Positions 27,145-36,574 of a stretch of DNA of 64,000 nt are shown here, in pieces. Source of the stretch: Aliiglaciecola sp. M165. GTDB taxonomy: Bacteria; Pseudomonadota; Gammaproteobacteria; Enterobacterales; Alteromonadaceae. The notes beneath the pieces were generated by a model that was not told where the DNA came from, searched no databases, and worked only from the letters and a program-made list of their open reading frames with translations. Numbering within the stretch: the stretch's first letter is position 1; each line of letters begins with the position of its first letter. The stretch is taken from assembly GCF_007197995.1 (NCBI RefSeq), contig NZ_VKKH01000004.1, positions 434,001 through 498,000 on the forward strand. Direction: 5' to 3'. The translations under genes and the position numbers were made by a program.

Positions 27145-30100
27145 TTAGAATCTGTACTTCACACCGAAACGAATTTCATAAAGTGATGCATCAGCAACAA
27201 CTGTTTGACCACCAGGGATAATGAAATCTTCGTAAACATACTGTCCTGCTTCGTTAATAGACGCATCAACAACAGTTTGAGCACGTGGGAAGCTAGCTTC
27301 TCTCAATACACCCCAATCATCATTCAGGAAGTTACCAAAGTTTTCGATCAATAGGTAAGCTTCACCTTTGTGACCATCCATGAAACCAGGGAACTCTTGG
27401 CTCACTCTGATATCAACTTTAGTCCACCAATCGCTGTTTTGGCTGTTACGAGCCATGATTTCGCCGCGAGCTAAACCAGCTTCGTCGATGAAAGCATTGA
27501 AACCAGCTAAGTCGAAGTCGTCGCCATAGACAACACTTGAGTCACTTTCAGTTGGGATATACACCAAGTTATGATCGATGAAACCAACAGAGCTGCCAAA
27601 TCCAGGGTCACCGTCAAATGTATAACTAAACGGACGACCTTCGTTGGCTGACGCAAACAATGTGAAGCGTGTATCAAGACCATCGAAGAATTCCGTAGTG
27701 TATGTCATACGGAATGTGAAACGATGAGGGATCTCGTAGTTAGAGGTCGCAACACCAGGGTTCTCTGCATCACTAACAGCAGGGCTGATGTAGTTAGAGA
27801 ACGCAACAGAGCTGGTCATTGGGCTTACGTCTTGTGAATCAACATAAGCGTACGCCAAGCTCCAGTCCAAACCGTAATCATAAGACTTGCTTAGTGCCAA
27901 TGAGATTGTAGTTGAATCACCAGAATCACCTTGAACATTAGTCAATACGAAATCTTGGCTACGACCGTTACCGCTTTCATAGATAGGACGACCATCTGGC
28001 GCTCTAGTACCCGTCAATGAACGAGAGAAATCACGGATAATCGCTGCATCTTTTTTGTCTGTGTACAAAATATCAGCCATTAACACGTAATCATCGTCAA
28101 AGGTGTAGGTTGCACCAATGGCATATTTCCACTCTGAAGGAATTTCAAAGTCAGGGTCCTGAATGTTCAAACCACCGTTACGGCCTTCGCCAGCAGCAAC
28201 AGCATTAAACAGATCTTCTGGTACACCGTAAATAGGACGATCGTCACCACCTACGAAGTTTAAGTCAAAGACTGAAGTTCCTGAACGATCCTGGTTTTCT
28301 AATTGAATAATACCGTTGTTGGTATAGTTATTAGAAATCCAAACATTCGGGTTACCGCCTGAATACAAGCCAACACCACCACGGATTTCAAGCTGATCGT
28401 TATACAACCAGTTCACACCAAGGCGCGGCTGCAACAAACTCAAACCGTCTAGGTTCTGTTGGTTACTGAAACCGTAAGTTGCTTCAACAAGTGGGTTTTC
28501 AGGTGGCACGTCATCACTGGTGTACCAGTCGTAACGTAGACCGTAAGTTACCGTCATATCCAAATCAATCAGATACCATTCATCTTGAATGTAAGCTGTG
28601 TTGATTTGATAAGAGAATTCACCACCAGCATCCTGTGGGTTGTTAGTGATTGCAGCATTCTCATAAGTGATACGGTTTGGCGTACCAGCGCGGAAGTCTT
28701 CGATAGAGCTGAAGCGGTATTCACCTTCAGCTTCTTGGATAAACAAGTTAAACACATCTAGGTTTTCGTATTCGTAACCACCTGTAATGACGTGGTCACC
28801 AACAGTGTACGTACCAGCAATCTTGATTGTGTCATTACCGTAGATAAGTTTGTTAGCGTGACGTGAGTCATCAGCGCCTAAATAAACCGTTGCACGTGAA
28901 CCATTATTTTCAGTACGGATTTGAACTTCACCAAACTCAGTGCCACCTAATGGGTCAACAAAGGCTTCGAAATCAGCTTTGCCGATACGAATTTCTGTGC
29001 TGAAATCGTCAGACCATTCTGAGTACAAAGACGCAACCAATGAATCAAATTCACCACGCTGTCTGTAGTAGTGATTTGAGAATTCAAATTCATCAGAGTC
29101 ACCGTCAGATTCGCGAATGATGTCGCCGTCATTGTAGTTATAAACAATAGACGCACGATGTTCATCATTGATTTGCCAATCTAGTTTAACCATGATCTTT
29201 TCGTCTTCTACAGGAAGACTTGTAACAAATGCACCTGGATCGTATTGATAAAGGTCATTAGATATCTGGCGAATTTCATCAAGCTGAGCTTGAGAAACAC
29301 CTAATACTTTAACGGCAGAGTTAGAGTCAGCAGCGCCACGGTCAAACAATGTTGAGCCTTCTAGCTTCTCGTAAGAAGTGAAGAAGAACAATTTGTCTTT
29401 GATGATTGGGCCACCAACGTTGAAGCCATAACGACGCTCGTTAAATGCACCAACTTGAAGCTTATCACCTTCAAGCTCATCACCACGAAGTGAATCGTTT
29501 GTGTAATCGAAGAACACGCTACCGGTAAATTCGTTAGTACCAGATTTGGTTACGGCGTTGATGTTACACGCGGTAAAACCACCGTACTGAACATCAAATG
29601 GTGCCAATTCAACAGCAACCTGGTCGATTGAATCATATGAGAAAGGAGAACGAATGGTAGGGTAACCGCTGTTACCTAGACCAAAGTTATCGTTGGTACG
29701 GATACCATCGATAGTCAAGCTGTTAAAACGTGAGCTTGCACCCGCACATTGGATTGAATCACCAAAAGCTTCATCAATGTATACGCGAGGGTCAATTCTT
29801 ACCAAGTCTTTAATATCACGGTTAATCGCAGGAGCCGCTTGCAAGTCTTCGAGTCCGAAGTTAGCAACTGGGCCAGACGCACCGTAAGCAGAGTTAGTTA
29901 GAGCACCAGTAACTGTGATGCTTTCGATTTGCTCTTGGCTCTCAAGTGCCAAGTTTAACGCCAAGTTTTCACCCAACGTTAGGTAAACATTTTCAACTGT
30001 TCTTGTTCCAGCAGCACTTGAAACAGTTACGGTGTATGGACCGCCAACACGCAAACCACGTAGGTTATAACGGCCTGTGTCAGTTGTTGATAGCTGTCGT

Positions 30101-30279
30101 GCTGAACCAGTACGATTGTCGGTAATTACAATTGAGGCATTCGCAACAGTCTGACCCGATTCAGTCAAAACTGTACCGCCAATACCAGCAGTGGTTTCCT
30201 GAGCCATTGCCGCAGTTGACATGCCAACAGACATGGCCACTGCAATCGCAATGCGATTCAGTTTAGATTTTTTAAACAT
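27145..30279 (-). CDS. Oar-like TonB-dependent receptor with carboxypeptidase-regulatory N-domain
   Basis: A 1044-residue outer membrane receptor. A signal peptide (ending SAAMA-Q near residue 27) is followed by a carboxypeptidase-regulatory-like domain (ASIVITDNRTGSARQLSTTD, GRYNLRGLRVGGPYTVTVSS), then a plug domain with SIQCAGASSRFNSLTIDGIR and SIDQVAVELAPFDVQYGGFTACNINAVTKSGTN, and a long barrel ending EIRFGVKYRF. This is the Oar-type organisation, abundant in Alteromonadales; substrates include peptides or large polymers, and I cannot tell which. The ATG at 30279 is preceded by AGGAAAC; an upstream ATG at 30333 would put 18 extra residues before the signal. Upstream lie four TGAC-N6-GTCA palindromes. 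Confidence 0.9.
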   Translation of the reverse strand: MFKKSKLNRIAIAVAMSVGMSTAAMAQETTAGIGGTVLTESGQTVANASIVITDNRTGSARQLSTTDTGRYNLRGLRVGGPYTVTVSSAAGTRTVENVYLTLGENLALNLALESQEQIESITVTGALTNSAYGASGPVANFGLEDLQAAPAINRDIKDLVRIDPRVYIDEAFGDSIQCAGASSRFNSLTIDGIRTNDNFGLGNSGYPTIRSPFSYDSIDQVAVELAPFDVQYGGFTACNINAVTKSGTNEFTGSVFFDYTNDSLRGDELEGDKLQVGAFNERRYGFNVGGPIIKDKLFFFTSYEKLEGSTLFDRGAADSNSAVKVLGVSQAQLDEIRQISNDLYQYDPGAFVTSLPVEDEKIMVKLDWQINDEHRASIVYNYNDGDIIRESDGDSDEFEFSNHYYRQRGEFDSLVASLYSEWSDDFSTEIRIGKADFEAFVDPLGGTEFGEVQIRTENNGSRATVYLGADDSRHANKLIYGNDTIKIAGTYTVGDHVITGGYEYENLDVFNLFIQEAEGEYRFSSIEDFRAGTPNRITYENAAITNNPQDAGGEFSYQINTAYIQDEWYLIDLDMTVTYGLRYDWYTSDDVPPENPLVEATYGFSNQQNLDGLSLLQPRLGVNWLYNDQLEIRGGVGLYSGGNPNVWISNNYTNNGIIQLENQDRSGTSVFDLNFVGGDDRPIYGVPEDLFNAVAAGEGRNGGLNIQDPDFEIPSEWKYAIGATYTFDDDYVLMADILYTDKKDAAIIRDFSRSLTGTRAPDGRPIYESGNGRSQDFVLTNVQGDSGDSTTISLALSKSYDYGLDWSLAYAYVDSQDVSPMTSSVAFSNYISPAVSDAENPGVATSNYEIPHRFTFRMTYTTEFFDGLDTRFTLFASANEGRPFSYTFDGDPGFGSSVGFIDHNLVYIPTESDSSVVYGDDFDLAGFNAFIDEAGLARGEIMARNSQNSDWWTKVDIRVSQEFPGFMDGHKGEAYLLIENFGNFLNDDWGVLREASFPRAQTVVDASINEAGQYVYEDFIIPGGQTVVADASLYEIRFGVKYRF

Positions 30280-30411
30280 TGTGTGTTTCCTAAAGTAGAG
30301 TGTGTTCTTTTCTGTCAAGCCAATATTATTCACAGTCTTTTATGCTGCTTCACAAAGATTGGTACTAATTTTACTAAAACAGATTGTACCAGCTTAATTA
30401 TTACACTTTTA

Positions 30412-30573
30412 TGACCAAGCTGTCAGCAATAAAATTTAATCTGTTTTTTAACCGCTAGGCCACATCCCTGTAACGTTTCATTTACTTTCCTGACCAAATG
30501 GTCTATCTGAAAACAGAGTATTTAAAACAAATTCCTGACTAAACAGTCACATAGGTACTTGACCAGCTAGTCA
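30412..30573. promoter_or_regulatory. Cluster of four TGAC-N6-GTCA palindromes
   Basis: TGACCAAGCTGTCA (30412-30425), TGACCAAATGGTCT (30491-30504), TGACTAAACAGTCA (30536-30549) and TGACCAGCTAGTCA (30560-30573) share one 14-bp dyad pattern, with a single mismatch at the last base of the second copy. They lie in the 412-base region between the divergent receptor and udk genes. The layout suggests a dimeric regulator with several operators. Which of the two genes it controls is not clear. Confidence 0.6.
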
Positions 30574-30691
30574 ATGTATTGGTTTTGGCGATTTAATATC
30601 GGATTATTATCAGGTTTTTTTAGCATTGTGACTGACTTTTTTATTGATGACTGGTATCTTTTTAGCAGTTTATCATTGCGTTAAGGTCGAC

Positions 30692-31321
30692 ATGGCTTCC
30701 CCACTCATTATTGCGATTGCAGGTGCTTCTGGCTCAGGCAAGTCACTTTTTACTGAAAATTTACTCAAAGAGTTTGAGCAGCAAGGCAGACCAGTTCAGG
30801 TTTTGCGGGAAGATCATTACTATCGTGCACAGGATCACTTACCTATGCATGAAAGAGAAAAGAACAACTATGACCACCCTAAAGCATTTGAACATGAGTT
30901 GTTAGTTGAGCATTTAAATGCGCTCAAACAAGGGCAATCCATAGATTACCCCACCTATTGTTATAAGACCCATACACGACTCAAAGAACGCGAGCAGCTA
31001 GAATCTGCTCCGGTGATCATCATTGAAGGCATCATGTTATTGGCCAGCCCAGATCTCGAAGCATTGTACGATGTGAAGATATTTGTTGATACACCACTAG
31101 ACATCTGCCTTCTTAGGCGAATTAAACGAGATATAGCGGAGCGAGGAAGAACATTGGAATCTGTCGCTAATCAATACGAAAGCACAGTAAAACCCATGTA
31201 TCATCAGTTTATTGCTCCAAGTCGTTTTACTGCTGACGTGATTGTGACCCAAGGCGGCGAAAATTATATCGCTTTAGACGTGATAAAATCGCATATCCAG
31301 CAAGCGTTGAGTAACAATTAA
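30692..31321 (+). CDS. udk: Uridine kinase
   Basis: A 209-residue kinase (E. coli Udk is 213) that phosphorylates uridine and cytidine in pyrimidine salvage. The P-loop is IAGASGSGKSLFTE at the N-terminus; further family blocks are REDHYYRAQDHLPMHER, NYDHPKAFEHELL, IIIEGIMLL and DICLLRRIKRDIAERGR. The ATG at 30692 has AAGG 5 bases upstream; the longer frame from 30644 adds residues not found in the family. A concentrative nucleoside transporter gene follows 46 bases later, giving a coherent import-and-phosphorylate unit. Confidence 0.94.
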   Translation: MASPLIIAIAGASGSGKSLFTENLLKEFEQQGRPVQVLREDHYYRAQDHLPMHEREKNNYDHPKAFEHELLVEHLNALKQGQSIDYPTYCYKTHTRLKEREQLESAPVIIIEGIMLLASPDLEALYDVKIFVDTPLDICLLRRIKRDIAERGRTLESVANQYESTVKPMYHQFIAPSRFTADVIVTQGGENYIALDVIKSHIQQALSNN

Positions 31322-31367
31322 CGCCTTGCCCAAGACAATAAAAAAATAATAAGAAAAAGGAAAACTC

Positions 31368-32576
31368 ATGATAGGTATTCTTGGCGTTGCTGTTCTCATT
31401 GCCATAGCTTACGGATTGTCTGCGCATCGAAAATCAATAAACTGGCGCACGGTCGGCGGTGCTTTTGCGATTCAAGCCTCACTGGGGGCATTTATTCTTT
31501 ACGTACCTGCAGGAAAAGATATTCTGTTAACGCTTTCCACCGGCGTGCAACGTTTGTTGGAATACGGTCAAGAAGGGATTAACTTTATTTTTGGTCCGGT
31601 CGGTGACAAGTCTCTTGGATTTATTTTTGCATTTAATGTGTTGCCAGCCATTATTTTCTTTTCTTCTCTCATCGCGGTGTTGTACCACCTTGGAATTATG
31701 AGCTGGGTCATCCGCCTTATCGGTGGTGCGTTGCAGTTGGCATTGAAAACCAGCCGCCCTGAATCCATGTCAGCCGCCGCAAACATTTTTGTCGGTCAAA
31801 CGGAAGCGCCTTTGGTCGTTAAACCATTTATCCCGCAAATGACGCGTTCAGAGCTATTTGCTGTCATGGTTGGCGGGTTGGCATCAATCGCTGGTGCAGT
31901 AATGGTTGGTTACGCTCAACTAGGTGTAGAAATTAAATACCTGCTAGCGGCAAGTTTCATGGCCGCACCCGGTGGATTATTGATGGCAAAAATCATCATG
32001 CCGGAGACACAATCGTTTAAAAACGAACTTGATGAATTACAGACCGACGATAATAACTATGCCAATGTCTTTGACGCCGCAGCAAGTGGCGCAGCAAATG
32101 GACTTAAACTAGCAGTTAATGTCGGCGCCATGCTGCTAGCATTTATTGCGTTAATTGCCATTTTAAACGGACTCATTGGTGGGATAGGTGGTTTATTTGG
32201 CCAGGAACAACTTACCTTCCAGATGATTTTGGGCTATGTCTTCCAGCCTCTTGCATGGTCTCTAGGGGTGCCCTGGAATGAAGCCAATTTAGCGGGTAGT
32301 TTTATTGGCCAAAAAATGGTCGTAAACGAATTTGTTGCTTACTTGGATTTTGTAAAATACCAAGCAGAATTATCGGTTAAATCTCAAGCAATTATTACCT
32401 TTGCTTTGTGTGGATTCGCGAACTTCTCGTCCATTGCTATTCTAATGGGTGGTATTGGTGCAATCGCTCCGTCACGACGTAAGGAAATCGCACAACTTGG
32501 TTTAAAAGCGGTTATCGCAGCGACCTTGTCTAATTTGATGAGTGCCGCATTGGCAGGGCTTTTTGTTTCGCTTTAA
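31368..32576 (+). CDS. nupC: NupC-type concentrative nucleoside transporter
   Basis: A 402-residue inner-membrane transporter of the CNT family (nucleoside:cation symport). The family blocks are present: an N-terminal segment [54 protein letters not shown] (nucleoside- and cation-binding half-helix) and [19 protein letters not shown] near the C-terminus. It has about ten membrane segments. It probably shares a transcript with udk. A purine- or pyrimidine-specific preference cannot be read from the sequence. Confidence 0.93.
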   Translation: MIGILGVAVLIAIAYGLSAHRKSINWRTVGGAFAIQASLGAFILYVPAGKDILLTLSTGVQRLLEYGQEGINFIFGPVGDKSLGFIFAFNVLPAIIFFSSLIAVLYHLGIMSWVIRLIGGALQLALKTSRPESMSAAANIFVGQTEAPLVVKPFIPQMTRSELFAVMVGGLASIAGAVMVGYAQLGVEIKYLLAASFMAAPGGLLMAKIIMPETQSFKNELDELQTDDNNYANVFDAAASGAANGLKLAVNVGAMLLAFIALIAILNGLIGGIGGLFGQEQLTFQMILGYVFQPLAWSLGVPWNEANLAGSFIGQKMVVNEFVAYLDFVKYQAELSVKSQAIITFALCGFANFSSIAILMGGIGAIAPSRRKEIAQLGLKAVIAATLSNLMSAALAGLFVSL

Positions 32577-32587
32577 CAAAACATGCC

Positions 32588-32618
32588 ATTGACCCAGATC
32601 AGTAAGATTTGGGTCAAT
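32588..32618 (+). terminator. Possible terminator hairpin after nupC
   Basis: ATTGACCCA (32588-32596) and TGGGTCAAT (32610-32618) form a perfect 9-bp stem. No T-run follows, so it could be an attenuating or Rho-assisted end. Confidence 0.45.
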
Positions 32619-32690
32619 CTATGTCAAAATCGCTCGCACTATGAATCACTTTGCCACGCCATTTAGTGGCAGCTATATGCAGGACACATT

Positions 32691-33530
32691 ATGAAATTAG
32701 AAGCCGTTGATTACGCCGCCCCCGGTGCAGATAAATTGTTTGTTGAATCGTTGCGTGCTACCGGGTTTGGTGTTTTAAAAAATCACCCGATCTCTAAGCA
32801 AAGCGTCACATCAATTTACCAAAACTGGCAGTCCTTTTTCGACTCAGCTGAAAAAGAACAATACCTTTTTGACAAAGCGACCCAAGATGGTTTTTTTCCG
32901 ATTACAGTTTCTGAAACGGCGAAAGGGTTTAAGAAAAAAGATATCAAGGAATACTACCACTACTACCCATGGGGAAAGTGCCCACCTGAGTTAAAACAGG
33001 AACTAGCAGACTATTATCAGGCGGCCATGACTCTCGCCGCGGAGCTATTAGGTTGGGTTGAAAAATACTCGCCGGCTGAAGTTGCCAAAAAATACAGTCA
33101 ACCATTGTCTAACATGATCAAAGACAGTGAACAGACACTGCTAAGAATATTGCACTACCCTCCCCTCACTGGAGACGAAGAGCCTGATGCAATTCGCGCG
33201 GCCGCCCATGAAGACATTAACTTGTTAACCATATTGCCCGCAGCTAACGAACCTGGCTTGCAGGTGCAAGGAAAAGGCGATCAATGGATCGATGTTCCCA
33301 GTGACTTTGGTAATTTGATCATCAACATTGGTGACATGTTGCAAGAAGCGTCTGGCCAATATTTCCCATCTACCACGCACCGGGTTATCAATCCTGACGG
33401 CGCAGATATGAGTAAATCAAGGATCTCATTGCCACTATTCTTACACCCAAGACCGGATGTTGTGCTTTCAGAGAGGCATACCGCAGATTCCTACCTAAAA
33501 GAACGCTTAAGAGAGTTGGGCGTCGCCTAA
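32691..33530 (+). CDS. Isopenicillin N synthase-like 2-oxoglutarate/Fe(II) oxygenase
   Basis: A 279-residue non-heme iron oxygenase of the IPNS family. An N-terminal DIOX_N-type block (GFGVLKNHPISKQSV) is followed by the jelly-roll core with the iron triad: His and Asp in AHEDINLLTILPA and a distal His in FPSTTHRVINP. The 2-oxoglutarate-binding Arg-X-Ser is in KSRISLPLFLHPR. Substrate unknown; such proteins occur in many marine Gammaproteobacteria, outside beta-lactam pathways. The gene stands alone between two hairpins. Confidence 0.85.
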   Translation: MKLEAVDYAAPGADKLFVESLRATGFGVLKNHPISKQSVTSIYQNWQSFFDSAEKEQYLFDKATQDGFFPITVSETAKGFKKKDIKEYYHYYPWGKCPPELKQELADYYQAAMTLAAELLGWVEKYSPAEVAKKYSQPLSNMIKDSEQTLLRILHYPPLTGDEEPDAIRAAAHEDINLLTILPAANEPGLQVQGKGDQWIDVPSDFGNLIINIGDMLQEASGQYFPSTTHRVINPDGADMSKSRISLPLFLHPRPDVVLSERHTADSYLKERLRELGVA

Positions 33531-33561
33531 TTCATTGGTATTGCTGATGATAGGAACTCAT

Positions 33562-33594
33562 AGCGCGTCGTGAATTATCACGACGCGCTTTTTT
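33562..33594 (+). terminator. Strong hairpin terminator after the IPNS-like gene
   Basis: GCGCGTCGTGA (33563-33573) pairs perfectly with TCACGACGCGC (33578-33588) around a 4-base loop, followed by six T. Confidence 0.92.
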
Positions 33595-33598
33595 GATA

Positions 33599-34276
33599 CT
33601 AATTCGTGGAAAACGACAATGTAAATGTGGTTCGGCGCCACATTTTACCCACCACGAAAAATTGTCCCATTAGTAACAGTGCGAACCACCATTCAAAGGC
33701 ATTGTCCCAGAATTGGTAAAGATCCCAGAAAAATCCCAAGATAGCACTGACGCACCCTACAACAATAAGTCCTATGCAAAGTCTAAAAAGCAGCTGGTAA
33801 TCTGCTTCTAGACCAAGTTCCAGTAACGGTAATTGGTTTAGCGTTCTTAGTAACAGCAAATGTGCAAAGGCGCTAAATGCAAAAAAGAGGATCACACCGA
33901 TGCGTCGAGCCAAGGCATAAGGCTCACCAATTGCGCCCAATGTCACGGTGTAAACAATCATGGCTAAAGCAGCAATGGCACCCAAGCACAAAATCCACTT
34001 ATGACCTATCGAGGATATAGATGCGGCTTGAATCGAGCCTAACCACCGATGTAAAGCAAACCAATAGCCCATCATTAACACAGCGATCGGGATCATTAAT
34101 CCTTTAAAAATAAAAAACTCCGGGTATTGCCGGCCTGTCGCACTAATTGAATGACATTGACGCCAATACGGATTACAGCCATGCAAATTTTCAAATAAAT
34201 AGGCAGTAAAAAGGGTGATATGCACACTAACGACGGGCAAAATCGCACAGGCGTAAGCCAATTTGTACAACTTCAT
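33599..34276 (-). CDS. Frag1/DRAM-like six-helix membrane protein
   Basis: A 225-residue protein with six membrane segments (about 7-28, 55-76, 92-113, 120-142, 160-183, 190-210). The segment after TM1, HSISATGRQYPEFFIFKGLM, resembles the conserved opening loop of the Frag1/DRAM/Sfk1 family, whose bacterial members have no assigned function. The start codon overlaps the stop of the M28 peptidase gene (ATGA), so the two are translationally coupled. The family call is by pattern only. Confidence 0.65.
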   Translation of the reverse strand: MKLYKLAYACAILPVVSVHITLFTAYLFENLHGCNPYWRQCHSISATGRQYPEFFIFKGLMIPIAVLMMGYWFALHRWLGSIQAASISSIGHKWILCLGAIAALAMIVYTVTLGAIGEPYALARRIGVILFFAFSAFAHLLLLRTLNQLPLLELGLEADYQLLFRLCIGLIVVGCVSAILGFFWDLYQFWDNAFEWWFALLLMGQFFVVGKMWRRTTFTLSFSTN

Positions 34277-35223
34277 GGTGACAGGGCGTCCATATTCAGT
34301 AATACCGTTAGGCTGGTCTCTGCTGCTGCGCGATAAAAATCTGGATTGATTCGTTCGTAGGTGTCATTTACAGTGTGATAATAAGGGTGGTCGGTTACAC
34401 CAATAAATAGATAAGGAATACCGACACGAGCAAATGCCGCGTGATCACTGGCCTGTCGCCAATTGTTGCGAGAAGCGTAGATCGAACCGCGCTGTTGTGA
34501 ACGATGACCGTCAACCAAACATAATCCAGCTTGTTCTTTGCTTTTACCGACGACTGGCACTAATTCTGGATAATACCTCGCTCCAGAGATGTACAACCGA
34601 TTGCGTCCTTTGTTTTGCGACAACATATCCAAATTCAAGTTGAAACGAATATCTTCTAGGGCAACTGGGGGAGTTTGCACAAACCCCTTTGCCCCAAAAA
34701 GGCCTTTTTCTTCTGCATCCGTTGCCAGAAAAATTACTGAGTGCTTTAGTGGTTTTTTTGCTGTGTACCTAGCCAATGCCAATAGTGCAGCAACGCCAGA
34801 TGCATTGTCGTCTGCACCATTGAACACTTTGGCGCCTTTTTTGCCAAGATGATCATAGTGAGCCGTCACTATGATGTATTTATTCGAGAAGGCTGTTCCT
34901 GCAACCATAGCCGCAACGTTAATGCCTTCTACACTGGTCAAGCCGTTTTTATAGTGGAAGGGCAGCAAATAGTCCGTTTGATTAGGTAAGGGAGCCACCT
35001 GATAAAGGGCCAGTTGCTGAGCGATGTAATCTCTTGCCAGTTTTGCCCCGGCAGTTTGCGTTTTACGTCCTTGAAAATCATCTGACGATAAGACGCGCAA
35101 ATCGGTCAGCAGCAGTTCCGCGTTAATGCTGTCATTGTGCTGATAGTTTCGGCAATCGTTTGCTTTTGCGCTCAATTGTAAGCATGTCAGGCATGCAATT
35201 AATGCACTAAGTGCTCGAGTCAT
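34273..35223 (-). CDS. M28 family secreted aminopeptidase
   Basis: A 316-residue zinc aminopeptidase with a signal peptide ending near residue 20 (QLSAKA). The metal ligands are in VTAHYDHLG, NGADDNASGVAA, ATDAEEKGLFGAKG, NLNLDMLSQ and the final His in HPYYHTVNDTYE; the Glu-Glu pair in DAEEKG provides the general base. It would release N-terminal residues from peptides in the periplasm. It overlaps the upstream TPR-lipoprotein gene by 17 bases and the downstream membrane-protein gene by 4. Confidence 0.92.
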   Translation of the reverse strand: MTRALSALIACLTCLQLSAKANDCRNYQHNDSINAELLLTDLRVLSSDDFQGRKTQTAGAKLARDYIAQQLALYQVAPLPNQTDYLLPFHYKNGLTSVEGINVAAMVAGTAFSNKYIIVTAHYDHLGKKGAKVFNGADDNASGVAALLALARYTAKKPLKHSVIFLATDAEEKGLFGAKGFVQTPPVALEDIRFNLNLDMLSQNKGRNRLYISGARYYPELVPVVGKSKEQAGLCLVDGHRSQQRGSIYASRNNWRQASDHAAFARVGIPYLFIGVTDHPYYHTVNDTYERINPDFYRAAAETSLTVLLNMDALSP

Positions 35224-36370
35224 TGCGACGACTTAACAAGTCTAATTTACCTTGGTAACGCTCTTGGTCCTGGCCATTTCGTGAGCGGTCCCGCGCTTTT
35301 TTGAAATACCTTTGACTGCGCGTTATGTCGCCCATTTCGTAATAGGTTTTTGCCAGACCATAATAAATTTCATGCTTACTTTTATCGAGTTTTAGGGCGT
35401 CACGATAATGTCTTAGCGCAAGCTGCATATTGCCATTATCAAATTCTTGCTCGCCAAGAATAAAGTGATAAAAAGGGTTGTCATCACGTTTACGTTCCAC
35501 TTTTGAAGCGATTAAACGAGCTTCTTCATGCCTGCCAGTGAATTCGTACAAATAGGCCATGTTTTCCCATGCCGTCAGATTTTCTTCATCTATGGCTAAT
35601 GCTTGGTTGTAAGCCATTTCAGCAGAGCCATAATGCTCTTGGATGCGGTATAAAATACCCAAATTGACCCAGGTTGAATCAAAATTTGGCGCTAAGTGAG
35701 CGGCGGCTCTAAAATACGCATAAGCTTTGGTGTAAGAGTTAGATAGCAGCGCATCTGCTCCTTTGTTGTTATAAAACATGGCCATCACAGTGCGTTTGTT
35801 AACCATTTTTTTCGGAAAGTTGTTGCGTACGTTTTGAGGATCGAAATCGACTTCGTACCCTTCATTAAGCAAATGAATAACCCCAGGATCTCTCGACTCT
35901 ATTCTCAAATTGATGTGGCCGTTCAACAAGCTGTAACCTTCTCGGCGAGTCCAGTACTCAGGAATTTTGATGTCTTGAAAGCGTACACTGAATCCCGCCG
36001 TTTTTGCTAAAGAGTAGGTCATGATAGACATAGACAAACAGTTTGCGGCGCGATTGTGGAATGTTTGCGTAGCTGTAGTGTTGGCATTACCCATGTATAA
36101 AAGATTAAACTCAGAACGATCGAATATTTTTCTGACCAAGGTTTCCATTCTATCAACCGGGTCATTGATTGAGCCAACAGCATCTCTAACAAATCGAACT
36201 GCGTCGTCGTCTAGCTTAAAAATTTCGTCTTCTGTTTCAATGTGATAAATAGCGTAATCAGGAAATGCATGATCATTGAGTAATAGATCAGCTTGCACTG
36301 TGGTTTCAGTGGTCGTCTTGCAGCCAGTTATAAATATGGCCATCACAACAAGGGATAAAAACTGCTTCAT
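35207..36370 (-). CDS. TPR-repeat lipoprotein with transglutaminase-like N-domain
   Basis: A 387-residue lipoprotein (FITGC, Cys17). The N-terminal half looks like a transglutaminase-fold domain, with AANCLSMSIMTYSLAKTAGF (a Cys within a helix) and a His in NGHINLRIES. The C-terminal half is a series of tetratricopeptide repeats (from about residue 205: STWVNLGILYRIQEHYGSAE, AWENMAYLYEFTGRHEEAR, and two or three more). This architecture is known in Gammaproteobacteria but has no defined function. It begins a three-gene unit with the M28 peptidase and the membrane protein. Confidence 0.82.
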   Translation of the reverse strand: MKQFLSLVVMAIFITGCKTTTETTVQADLLLNDHAFPDYAIYHIETEDEIFKLDDDAVRFVRDAVGSINDPVDRMETLVRKIFDRSEFNLLYMGNANTTATQTFHNRAANCLSMSIMTYSLAKTAGFSVRFQDIKIPEYWTRREGYSLLNGHINLRIESRDPGVIHLLNEGYEVDFDPQNVRNNFPKKMVNKRTVMAMFYNNKGADALLSNSYTKAYAYFRAAAHLAPNFDSTWVNLGILYRIQEHYGSAEMAYNQALAIDEENLTAWENMAYLYEFTGRHEEARLIASKVERKRDDNPFYHFILGEQEFDNGNMQLALRHYRDALKLDKSKHEIYYGLAKTYYEMGDITRSQRYFKKARDRSRNGQDQERYQGKLDLLSRRNDSST

Positions 36371-36574
36371 AAGTACCTCCAGGCTACTTTAACCATAGTC
36401 TTTACCGCATTAAATTACCAGACGATTCGACGTGAATTAATGGCTCTTCAACGTCATTATTAGGTAACTAAATGTGTACAACAGGTGCCAAATTTGAATT
36501 GGCTTCATGAGGAGCTGTCACTGCAGATTGTCGCTGTTTTTATTCAACTGCTCATACACATTGCAGTTCACTAT

